DNA of 64,000 nt from Mytilus trossulus (lineage: Eukaryota; Mollusca; Bivalvia; Mytilida; Mytilidae), in contig NC_086384.1 in assembly GCF_036588685.1 (NCBI RefSeq), forward strand, positions 15,328,195-15,392,194, given 5' to 3'. This document shows, piece after piece, positions 45,855-54,639 of this stretch. The stretch's first letter is position 1. Each line of letters opens with the position of its first letter. Both the position numbers and the translations under genes were made by a program. The notes beneath the pieces were generated by a model. The model did no database searches, was not told the origin of the DNA, and saw nothing but the letters and a program-made list of their open reading frames with translations.

Positions 45855-46639
45855 TATTTAGTTGCAATCTGGCTTATTTTGACAAATTTCACCAAAATCC
45901 CTTATTTTGACCTTTTTGGGATGTAAAAATTAACGTGTTAGAAGTAAACTTTGACAAAAACAGTTCTGTGTAACTTTCTAACATGTCTTTAAGGCAACTT
46001 GAAACAGTTTTGTTAAATTGTCTTGTTACTATGAACTTTATAATTGGGGCCAAATATGGCTCTTACCGAACTTACTCCTTTACCCACAAAAGGGGGGGGG
46101 GCAAGGCTCCCTGGATCCACCTATGCTACTGTCATTCAAGATATCAGTGTTGTCATGTAAACCCGAATCATAATTTGTCATTTTACCTGATATTTTCTGT
46201 AAAAAACCATACATTATTATATTCTGGAACAGTTCAATTGTAAAAACTCTTAGAAGCATATCTTAATTTTCTAAAAAAAAAATATAGAAATTTTTTATTT
46301 GTAATCTTTTATTTAACACATTTATTAATTTGGTTATGCATGAAAAAGGTTTGAACATTTATTTTCATATTCGTTGATTTAAGTAAATAAACATTTCCAA
46401 TAAAAAAAAAATTATTCAAGAAATTATTTACTAATTATTTTTGATAGTCCAATGGAATTTAAAAAAAAATTTCAATATGTAAAACATTTTGAAGAAAGAG
46501 ATGAAAAACACATAAAAATTTCATGTTGCATTTTGACAATTTTTGATAGAATAAATGCAGCACAGAATGAAAAAAAAACATTTTACTTACACAAGTAGTA
46601 GATAAGTTTACATATCAAATACTTGCTAACATTCTGTGG

Positions 46640-46965
46640 TGTCTGAGATCACCCTTTTTTTTTGTTTTGGTTGGTGCTTGGTGTCAGATCATTCCTGGTC
46701 TTTGGTAAGGTTGTTGTGCCTGAAAGCATCCCTGATCTTTGGAAAGGTTGGTGCATGGTGTCTGAGATCATCCCTGGCTATTTAGTTTAGTTGGTTGCAT
46801 GGTGCCTGAAAACCTTTTAGGTCTTTGGTTGGGTTGGTGCTTTTTGCCCTAGTTCATGTCTGTTCTTTGTTTTGGTTGGTGCTCAGTGCTGGAGATCATC
46901 CCTGGTCTTTGGTTGAATTGGTGCTTGAGAATCTCTCAGGTCTTTGAATGGGTTGTTGCTGTATA
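46640..46965. repeat. Minisatellite of 'tctttggttgggttggtgc' units
   Basis: Six to seven irregular units of 45-60 bp combine 'ggtctttggt', 'ggttggtgc' and 'ctgagatcatccctgg'. There is no coding support. Confidence 0.7.
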
Positions 46966-47116
46966 ATATTTTGTTGTCAGTGTAGACAATTTTCCGTCAC
47001 TTTTTTTGGTTATGTGTTGTCTTTTTTCACCACATGGTTTGAGATTGTACCTCTTGTTGATCAAAATATCTGACTGTTTTGTTTGAATTTTGAGGATAGT
47101 AGTAAAAATACTATTA

Positions 47117-47229
47117 GAGATATGCTATTCCCAGATGTTCCAGGACATGGATACCTTCATGATTACACTGTGTGTGCTGCTTCCTTGAAAAAAGGTGAAA
47201 ACAAGATGTCTCATGTTAAATTTTGTGAG
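47117..47229 (+). other. Plus-strand exon-like island in duplication copy 1
   Basis: An acceptor-like 'aatactattag' and a good donor 'tgtgag|gtaggat' bound an open frame (RDMLFPDVPGHGYLHDYTVC and on). The second duplication copy keeps both splice signals but has lost 2 bp and runs into a stop. This could be a true exon or a chance frame opposite the minus-strand unit. Confidence 0.25.
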
Positions 47230-47355
47230 GTAGGATATTTCTCGTGTTCCAGGGTGTTCTCAAATTACACCAGTTAATACTTCTGATTGATTTGTTCTGT
47301 GGTTTTACCTCATTGACAAAAATACACAGAGACAAAAATAATAAATACTGCATAC

Positions 47356-47376
47356 CTATACATCTTCGTAAGAACT
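47356..47376 (-). other. Micro-exon-like island F1, copy 1 (21 nt)
   Basis: The acceptor is 'atctatttcag' and the donor 'gtatgcag'; the 21-nt body is conserved with two changes in copy 2, and both splice signals are preserved. Confidence 0.3.
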
Positions 47377-47401
47377 CTGAAATAGATATGAAGAAGAAAG
47401 A

Positions 47402-47494
47402 TTAGTTATTTGCACTTCCATAAAAGAAATCTACATGCCACTCTTCTTCTGTCACAACATAGTCAAACTCTAGGGTGTATGACTGAGGTTGCAT
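47402..47494 (-). CDS. Coding-like exon F2, copy 1
   Basis: After the acceptor 'ttgtttttgttgtag' the frame is open for 30 residues to a TAA at 47,402-47,404. The peptide starts MQPQSYTLEFDYVVTEEEWH. Copy 2 encodes the same first 20 residues with one change (D to G) and then diverges after an indel but ends at a nearby stop. The composition looks like protein; I do not recognise it. Whether the initial ATG is a true start or an internal Met is open. Confidence 0.4.
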   Translation of the reverse strand: MQPQSYTLEFDYVVTEEEWHVDFFYGSANN

Positions 47495-47499
47495 CTACA

Positions 47500-47591
47500 A
47501 CAAAAACAAATTTGTAAATTATTAGTGTTTGAGAATGTTGGTGTCACTTCCATCAAATGAGTCCATGACTGAAACATCCTCTCGGCTGCAT
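47500..47591 (-). other. Exon-like island F3, copy 1
   Basis: The acceptor 'agatttgtttttgcag' precedes 'atgcagccgagaggatg'. The second frame is open for about 22 residues (CSREDVSVMDSFDGSDTN and on) to a stop. It resembles F4 at its start ('cagtcat') and in a later FDESDNN-like segment, so F3 and F4 are themselves related. No clear donor. Confidence 0.3.
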
Positions 47592-47639
47592 CTGCAAAAA
47601 CAAATCTGTAGTGTCGTGGAGAACGTTGTTGTCACTTTC

Positions 47640-47782
47640 ATCAAACGGGCCCTTTAACAAGCTCATGGTAGAGTGATCTTGTTACTATTGTATAGTGCTG
47701 CGGAAACTCTGCGCTACCCTCCCTGGCCTAGTACAACGGAGTCTATCCAACGTCTATGACTGTAACATCCCACTGCTGCAAT
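47640..47782 (-). other. Exon-like island F4, copy 1
   Basis: The acceptor 'gttttttcgcag'-like signal precedes 'attgcagcagtgggatg'. One frame is open for 22 residues (IAAVGCYSHRRWIDSVVLGQ) to TAG. Conserved in copy 2 at 48,701. Confidence 0.3.
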
Positions 47783-48263
47783 CTGCGAAAAACAAAATAA
47801 TAGAATTAATAATCTGTTGTTGAACTCTGAAATGAAATAAAAATACATATACAACATTACACATATAAGAAAAAAATCAATTAAACTTTGTTTTATTTTC
47901 TTTGAGGTAAATTTTAAAAATTAAATACATATTTTTTTAATTTAACTTTGTTATCTTCCTTTTTTTATGTAGCTCTTGTTGACCATTATACCAGACTGTT
48001 TTAACTATTAGAGGTATTGTATTTCTAGAAGTTCAAGGACATGCATACATTCTTGACTACACTGTGTGCTGCTTCAATGAAAAAAGGTGAAAATAAGATG
48101 TTGTGTTAAATTTTTATGAGGTAGGATATTTTTTGTGTTCCAGAGTGTTCTCTCTCAAATTACACTAGTCAAACTTATTACTTCTGATCGATGTACTGTT
48201 CTTTGGGTTTTAACTCATTGACAAAAATACACCAAAAGACAAAAAATAATAAATATTTTATAC

Positions 48264-48284
48264 CTATGCATCTTTGTAAGAACT
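48264..48284 (-). other. Micro-exon-like island F1, copy 2
   Basis: Same length and splice pattern as copy 1 (acceptor 'atccatttcag', donor 'gtataaaa'). Confidence 0.3.
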
Positions 48285-48308
48285 CTGAAATGGATATAAG
48301 AAGAAAGA

Positions 48309-48413
48309 TTAGTAATTTGTCACTTCCATAAAAATGGACATACAGAAGTCTATATGCCACTCTTCTTCTGTCACAACATAGCCAAACTCAAGGGTGTATG
48401 ACTGAGGTTGCAT
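48309..48413 (-). CDS. Coding-like exon F2, copy 2
   Basis: Same acceptor as copy 1, open for 34 residues; the first 20 are MQPQSYTLEFGYVVTEEEWH. The C-terminal part differs because of a small insertion ('ctgtatgtcc'), which shifts the tail but leaves a stop at 48,309. Confidence 0.4.
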   Translation of the reverse strand: MQPQSYTLEFGYVVTEEEWHIDFCMSIFMEVTNY

Positions 48414-48418
48414 CTACA

Positions 48419-48510
48419 ACAAAAACAAATTTGTAAATTATTAGTGTTTGAGAATGTTGGTGCCACTTCCATCAAATGAGTCCATGACTGAAACATCCTC
48501 TCGGCTGCAT
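48419..48510 (-). other. Exon-like island F3, copy 2
   Basis: Identical in layout to F3 copy 1, 919 bp further on. Confidence 0.3.
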
Positions 48511-48558
48511 CTGCAAAAACAAATCTGTAGTGTTGTGGAGAACGTTGGTGTCACTTTC

Positions 48559-48701
48559 ATCAAACGGGCCCTTTAACAAGCTCATGGTAGAGTGATCTTG
48601 CTACTATTGTATAGTGCTGCGGAAACTCTGCGCTACCCTCCCTGGCCTAGTACAACGGAGTCTATCCAACGTCTATGACTGTAACATCCCACTGCTGCAA
48701 T
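48559..48701 (-). other. Exon-like island F4, copy 2
   Basis: Identical in layout to F4 copy 1, 919 bp further on, with acceptor 'gatttttgcag'. Confidence 0.3.
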
Positions 48702-49019
48702 CTGCAAAAATCAAAATTATAGAATTAATAATCTGTTGTTGAACTCTGAAATGAAATATAAATACATATACAACATTACACATATAAGAATAAAATCAAT
48801 TAAACTTTATTTTCTTTCCTTTGAAGTAAATTTCAAAATTAAATATTTCTTTTTTAATTTAACTTTTACTTTATTTTCCCACAAAATTTAGCTTTGTAAA
48901 TGTTGTAAAAATACACAAATTATTAGTCTGTTTCTTTTGTTACCTTTTCTGAAGTTGGACACAGACTTCTTTTTAATGAGTTTTACGGTGCAAATTGCTG
49001 TGTTTGTTTTTTCTACATT

Positions 49020-49275
49020 GGCTCATAGAGCATTTTTGCACCTGTCCCTTGTTAGAAGCCTCTGGACCTTGTTAGTCTCGTAGGTTTTTTAATTTCAGTT
49101 CATTTTAATATATGTTTGAGTTTAGTATGACATCCACTTTCACTGACCTAGTGAACATTTTTGTGTAGGGGTCAGCTGAAGCCTGCCTCCAGATGCTGGA
49201 TGTTCTTGCTGAGTTGAAGAGTCATTAGTTGATTCGGCTGTTTTTTGCTCTTTGGTTGGGTTGTTGTCTCAGACA
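49020..49275 (-). repeat. Dispersed bivalve repeat (tctttggttgggttgttgtc end)
   Basis: The blocks 'ttttgtgtaggggtcagctg' and 'ctctttggttgggttgttgt' match, from memory, a common mussel repeat. A reverse fragment sits at 43,352-43,392. Confidence 0.6.
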
Positions 49276-49838
49276 TAATTCTTTTGTATAAGATTTGTAC
49301 TTTGCAAATAATTGCACTCAAGTGAGTAAAAAATTGAAGCAAAAACATTTGAATTTTACCACTGAAATAATATTTTTTGTTGGCAAAACCGTTTTATTTT
49401 GACATTCTGTTCTTTTTATTATCTGACCAAGCTGAGCAACCATCTACTACAATGGTTCTTATTAAATGTTGTATGCATACAAACCAAAATGAGGTTGAAT
49501 TGTGGTTTTGGAAAAAAATATGAAATCAGCAATGCTTTTCAGATCATTTTTACCAATTTAACTATAAAAATGACTGTTAATAATTACAAGTCATTTCTTC
49601 ATTATTCCACTTTTATTAATATTTATAAAAAAAACAAAGTGCTGTTATTGTTTATCTAAATCATTGCAAATGCCTCTTTAAGTGATAAATTATCTAAATG
49701 TATTTTTTTTTAAGCAGAAGGTGGCTAAAATACACAAGATAATGATAATTAAGTAATTTTTATAACAATTTGAAGCTCCTACCTAAGCTTAGGAATTTGT
49801 TGGTTTCTTTAATGTTTTTTGAGTGAAAGTGACAAGCT
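49276..49838. other. AT-rich stretch with no gene seen
   Basis: The 86-codon frame at 49,399 is not supported. Confidence 0.4.
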
Positions 49839-49839
49839 C

Positions 49840-50095
49840 CAGGGGAGGATCCAGCCATTTTAAAAAGGGGGGTTCCCAACCCAGAGTAAAAGGGGGGAGA
49901 GGTGGGGGAGTCAAACTATATGCTCCCATTCAAATGCATTGATAGGCCCCAAAAAGGGGGGGTTCCCAACCCAGATTAAAAGGGGGGGTCCAACTATATG
50001 CTCCCATTCAAATGCATTGATGGGCCAAAAAAAAGGGGGTTCCAAATTCCAGACCCCCCCCCCCACCCCTGGATTCACCACTGAGCTCATTGTGT
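49840..50095. repeat. Tandem pair of dispersed gggttcccaacccag repeat
   Basis: Two units share 'ggggggttcccaacccag' and 'ctatatgctcccattcaaat' followed by 'gcattgatgggcc' (or 'gcattgataggcc'), and the block ends 'cccctggattcaccactgag'. Confidence 0.8.
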
Positions 50096-50097
50096 AA

Positions 50098-50496
50098 AAG
50101 GCATATTCTATTGTGCACACCATAAGCCTTGCTATCAACAATAAATTTGGTGAAAACTTTATCAAAAATGAAAGTCAAATCTTCTTATCACTACTTAAAA
50201 AGGTTATATTGCCTTTTGTTCAAACTCATTTACACTCTGACGAAACTAAAAAAAAAATCAGTCAAAGTCAAATGTTTAGCATTGACAATGCATATAACAT
50301 TTCAATGGAACTAACGTACATAAGGTTCTTTGTGACTCAAGATGTGAAAGCCCATAAAACTACTAACAATGACGAAATGCTTTCCATGTCTCCAACAAAG
50401 TTGTCACTAGTACCATTCAACTTCAATCAACATTGTGTTTGTCTTAGTCAAAGTCAAAGTGCATGCAGTGCTAGTGAAATTGTCTCAACAGAGTAG
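50098..50496 (+). CDS. Possible coding exon, unknown product
   Basis: The frame is open for 133 codons from just after a TAA at 50,095-50,097 to TAG at 50,494-50,496, the longest non-repeat frame in the window. The C-terminal part is serine-, glutamine- and cysteine-containing (CVCLSQSQSACSASEIVSTE). An 'aaaag' before 50,101 could be an acceptor but is weak, and there is no good ATG. I do not recognise it. Length in AT-rich DNA is suggestive, not conclusive. Confidence 0.25.
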   Translation, partial: KAYSIVHTISLAINNKFGENFIKNESQIFLSLLKKVILPFVQTHLHSDETKKKISQSQMFSIDNAYNISMELTYIRFFVTQDVKAHKTTNNDEMLSMSPTKLSLVPFNFNQHCVCLSQSQSACSASEIVSTE

Positions 50497-50754
50497 AAAT
50501 GAGTAAAAAATGTTTTTGAAGATACTTGAACATTTATAAAATTATATTTATTTCAAGATGTAGGACACACGTTTGGACATTTTAGTGTGCGGATTAGGGT
50601 CTCCATGCTGTGGTATTTTGTTAGAAGAATGGCATCCTACATCTTAGTCTTGGAATTTATTTTGAAAAATGAAGAAAAAAATCTTTTGTTGATTGTAAGC
50701 ATGGCAAAAGGCAAAACAATTTCTGTATTTCTTTTATCTTAGTTATCAATTATA

Positions 50755-50960
50755 TATGTGAGGGGGATAGGACCTATATTGGGACTCAGGAATCTGGTAT
50801 TTTAAAGCACAGGATTTAGGGATTGACCCCTTCAGGATAAAGTTTGTTTTTTTTTAATTTCTTGATGTCAGGATCTAAATTTATTTAAAATTCGGGAGCT
50901 CAGGATTTTGTGTTTTTTAAGCCCGGGATTTCGGGATCAGGACCCCTCTAAGTTTTCAGA
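50755..50960. repeat. Dispersed repeat (cgggatttcgggatcaggac type)
   Basis: Repeated 'aggattt', 'caggatttagggattgaccc' and 'gcccgggatttcgggatcag' blocks are typical of a dispersed element I associate with bivalves. Confidence 0.6.
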
Positions 50961-51560
50961 ATTATTCCATGTGGTCAGAGTTATCTCCCATTGATCAAAC
51001 AACTCCATTAAATTTACTTACATTGTTAAATTTTGAAAAATGACCAGAGCAACTGAATTAATTCTAAAGACCATTCAGGTAGTGGCCATTTTCCTCAATG
51101 ATAAGAGTGACATTTTTCTCTTGTTGGGGAGTCAAGATTTCCATTATTTTTTTAAACCATAAATTGGCTTATTTAAAATTTGAAACCCCTCAATTTGAAA
51201 AGTTTTCTGTATGAAATTTTGTCGTTAAATGGTTAGGCATTGCACAAAACAGGCTCAAGCTTTATTTAAAAAAAAAATTTCACCCTGCAACATGCTCATG
51301 TGCTTAGGTCAGATATTTGTGTGTATGTAAGTTATTTGTCAGTCTGTTCATTTTATTCACAAATATTTTAGACTTTGGATGATTTACAAGTTCACGTATT
51401 GTATAAACATCAGACTATAGTTGAAACCTCTAGATGGTTTTGGTTATTTATTTTCCTTTGGTCACTGTCTTGTTGGTGTATACCCTTGATCCCCCATTTT
51501 CCATAATGATGCTTAATATTTAACCAACAATAAGAATACTCACCAAGTACAATTTAAGAT
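50961..51560. other. AT-rich stretch with no gene seen
   Basis: No supported feature. Confidence 0.4.
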
Positions 51561-51614
51561 GAGGTTCTTACCATACTCATTGGTAACCCCAAATATACTT
51601 AATACATTGCTTAC

Positions 51615-51659
51615 TCTTCAAGGTCATACGGTTCTTCTTTCTGCTCAGTTGTTTGGTCC
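51615..51659 (-). other. Exon-like island X2
   Basis: The acceptor 'gatattttgtag' and donor 'gtaagcaat' bound 45 bp. One frame reads GTKQLSRKKNRMTLK in phase with X1; another reads DQTTEQKEEPYDLEE to a stop at 51,611 if the donor is not used. A second donor-like 'gtaagaacc' after 'gagtatg' at 51,569 resembles the donor of E1. Confidence 0.35.
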
Positions 51660-51886
51660 CTACAAAATATCATTTTATTTTAATATATGAAAGGATTGAA
51701 ACTCAAAACTGTGTTGTTCATCCTTTTTTAATAAAATGTTTATTCAGTCACATGTTTTCCTTGGTACATCTCCTTTAATCAATGCCATATTTCACCTCAT
51801 TTCTAATATATTTATTTCAAGAAAGATAAAATTAAACACCACTATTATCCTATAAAACAAACCTCAAAATTTTAACCAATACATAC

Positions 51887-51948
51887 CTGAGTAATCATTT
51901 CCAATGCTGTAAAGCTTCATCATAAACTGATTGATGAAATGCAGCTGG
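51887..51948 (-). other. Exon-like island X1
   Basis: The acceptor 'gaaaatcag' and donor 'gtatgtatt' bound 62 bp. One frame is open (QLHFINQFMMKLYSIGNDYS) and stays open into X2. It could be an upstream exon of the same minus-strand unit as the 47-48 kb islands. Confidence 0.35.
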
Positions 51949-51950
51949 CT

Positions 51951-52072
51951 GATTTTCTAATCATTGTAATGTTGACTATAGTCTGATTCTCTAATCATTG
52001 TAATGTTGACTCTAGTCTGATTTTCTAATCATTGTAATGTTCACTGTAGTCATTGTTATGTTGACTATACAG
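51951..52072. repeat. 34-bp tandem repeat
   Basis: Three to four copies of 'gattttctaatcattgtaat' followed by 'gttgactatagtct' start at 51,951, 51,985 and 52,019. Confidence 0.85.
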
Positions 52073-52158
52073 TCTAGGTGTCTGTAAGTCTTCACATTTC
52101 TCTGGTTCAACAATTCATCAAAATAAGACTGTTGCATTTTGTGGATAATAGTCTTGTA

Positions 52159-52205
52159 AATTCTCTGAAAAACCAAATGTAATTCTCTGAAAAACCAAAT
52201 GTAAT
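52159..52205. repeat. 23-bp tandem repeat, two copies
   Basis: The unit 'attctctgaaaaaccaaatg' plus 'taa' is present twice in a row. Confidence 0.8.
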
Positions 52206-52687
52206 TAACTTTTATATAAAAAATGTATTCAGAAGGTATTGCCAACAAATTCAGTTGGTACACTGTCAGTCTCCTAGACATATACATGAATGTGTCCCCT
52301 ATTCCTGTTGTTGTAGGTAGATACTATTTGGAAGCAATACCTGGTCAAGTTACATGGATCTTTCAACTTGAAATGCATGATATATTTGCCACAGGGGGTT
52401 ATGCACCCACAATCAATCATGAATTTTACCATGGTTACAGAACTTATAGTTACAGTTCGATGATGTTTATACAAGAATAATTACATTAGATGTATGTTTC
52501 ATTATAATACGTTATTGTGATTGGCTAATTGCACATCACATGTTATTCCGTAAGCAATTGCATGAGACAATAACATTTCATTCATGATGACACGAGGTCC
52601 CACAATAAAGTGCACAGGTGAATTTAAAATTTAAACTTTATGAAAATTGTGTTTTTATAATCCTAGCTAAAAAATGTAATTATAAGT

Positions 52688-52836
52688 ATTGAATGCTTCT
52701 TTTTGTAACTTTATAGGGTTGTAAAAGCGTTGACCGTGCGTACATTTTTAGAATGAAGCGCTTCCGCGCTTCATACAAAATGTACTTCGGTCAAGGCTTT
52801 TACACCCCAATAAATTTACAAAAAGAAGCATTCAAT
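52688..52836. mobile_element. Foldback element of about 149 bp
   Basis: The arms of about 70 bp ('attgaatgcttctttttgta' ... 'gaatgaagcgc') are inverted copies of each other around a small loop ('ttcc') at 52,762-52,765. A long hairpin would form on either strand. No clear target duplication. Confidence 0.85.
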
Positions 52837-53079
52837 TCTTAAGTAAAAGCTTGAAAACATTACAACTCTAATAAATCAATAAACTTAAAGAAATGGGGTA
52901 AAGTCATCATATTGTAATTTCACATGCAACATGAAAAATTAGTAAAATCATTCAATTCTCCAAAAGTAATTTTCTGGAACTTTTAAAATCTAAAATCCAA
53001 CACAGATCACATTGAATCAATTAATTGCCTTAAAATTCTTTCAAACATATTTCATGTCCCCTAATATTCTAATGAAACA

Positions 53080-53514
53080 AGAATGTGTCCATAGTACACG
53101 GATGCCCCACTCACACTATAATTTTCCATGTTCAGTGGACCTTGTAATTGGGGTCAAAACTTTAATTTGAAATTAAAATTAATAAGATCATATCATAGGG
53201 AACATGTGTACTAAGTTTCAAGTAGATGTGACTTTAACTTCATCAAAAACTACCTTGACCAAAAACTTTAAATTAACCTGAACTTTGCACTTTCATTTTC
53301 TATGTTCAGTGGACCATGAAATTGGGATCAAAACTATAATTTGGCATTAAAATTAGAAAGATCATATCATAGGAAACATGTGTACTAAGTTTCAAGTAGA
53401 TGTGACTCAGTTTAACTTCATCAAAAACTACCTTGACCAAAAACTTTAACCTGAACTTTGCACTTTCATTTTCCATGTTCAGTGGACCATCGTAGGTGGG
53501 GCATAAAAATACCT
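53080..53514 (+). repeat. Dispersed bivalve repeat with internal duplication (second copy)
   Basis: Begins 'aagaatgtgtccatagtaca', ends 'gtaggtggggcataaaaata', with 'attagaaagatcatatcata' type blocks about 185 bp apart. It lacks the 'gacggacgaac' run of the 25,462 copy. Confidence 0.8.
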
Positions 53515-53741
53515 AGGTCTTTGTCCAAGTAAAAATCAATTTAAACTGTTTTGGCTTCTAATTCTAACCTATTGATCACACGACCATATATCGGTTCAAA
53601 TTCTAACCTTTTGATCACATGACCATATAGGTGTTACACAACAATCTACTCATTTCACACTTTAGTAACTGGCTGTGCAGAAAAATATCTACTGACAAAG
53701 GACATACTGCAAATAAATTATGTAACTGAACTTTACTCAGA

Positions 53742-54071
53742 TCAATAACAAAAACGTGAAAAAAGTGTTAAAACAATTGAGATTAAACCATGTACATAAT
53801 ATTTATTACCACCAAAACGGCTGTAAGTAAATCGAGGATCAAGGACAATATAATGGAGAATCAAGTCTTCTACTTTTTGAATTATGGCTTTATCATCTTT
53901 ATAAAATACAAATAGACTGCATCTACTATAAACTTGAAAACTGTAAACTTGAAATATAATTCCATGTATCAGTAAAATACGAAAAAGTAAAATAAATATT
54001 TTCAAATCTTTGCTATCGATAGTTGAGCAAAAACATGCCATCTGCATTTTCAGTTGGTGCAACCTTTTCAA
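53742..54071 (-). other. Open frame of doubtful status
   Basis: The frame has 109 codons with hydrophobic stretches and a DDKAIIQKVEDLILHYIVLD segment. A second frame around 54,015-54,090 reads VDAVASIVMFEKVAPTENAD and also looks protein-like. I see no splice support for either and no family. Confidence 0.15.
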
Positions 54072-54177
54072 ACATCACGATACTTGCTACAGCATCGACT
54101 CAGGCACTTGTTTTGTAGTAACCAGTGCATGCGCTAGTTTAATTTTTTTTTATTTATTCCGATGTCAATGAACACGA

Positions 54178-54233
54178 TTGATTGTTGGTTACTTGGTGTC
54201 CAGTGGCAAATATTTCATGCATATTCAGGACGA
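54178..54233 (-). mobile_element. 56-bp retroposon tail insertion, 13-bp target duplication
   Basis: TCAATGAACACGA occurs at 54,165-54,177 and 54,234-54,246. The 56 bp between contain 'gtccagtggcaaatatttca', the same core as the satellite monomer and the SINE at 30,108. It reads as an extremely 5'-truncated copy inserted in reverse orientation. Confidence 0.8.
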
Positions 54234-54411
54234 TCAATGAACACGACCCAACTTATTAAATTTCATCAGATAGTCTTCTATATCATATCTTAATTTTTCG
54301 AAAAAGATTTCAAAAGTCGTGTTTTGATCCATATTTTTAATAATGAAAATAATCTGTGAAAATACCAAGGGGTTAATATCTACCTTGAGTATGTGTGGTT
54401 TCACGAACAGT

Positions 54412-54627
54412 TCAAATCAAATCTTTTGCTTCTGTAAACTGCATGTGTCCATCTTGTTCGTTTGAAGACAAAGTGCTATTTGAAACACTTCGTCGGGAAG
54501 TTTTCCACTGGTCAACAATGAAGGGTCTAAAAACTCCAAACCAATGAAAACTCACAAAATAAGACACACCCTCGGTATTAAAACTGCTCACAAAATTTAT
54601 TTGAGAACAGCTAGCCTTTTTTAACAA
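54412..54627 (-). other. Open frame downstream of LINE, doubtful
   Basis: The frame has 71 codons with YFVSFHWFGVFRPFIVDQW and a serine-rich, polar tail. It lies directly downstream (minus strand) of the LINE C-terminal region and may be its 3' untranslated part. I do not recognise it. Confidence 0.2.
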
Positions 54628-54639
54628 TAAAATTTAGAT

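Larger units (their letters stand above)
47100..48850. repeat. 919-bp tandem duplication with exon-like islands
   Basis: Two copies (about 47,100-47,900 and 48,010-48,830) are nearly identical in their right halves; landmarks such as 'caaacgggccctttaacaag' repeat exactly 919 bp apart (47,642 and 48,561). The left parts are more diverged. Both copies hold the same set of minus-strand splice-bounded islands, listed separately, so the duplication copied part of a transcription unit. Confidence 0.9.
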
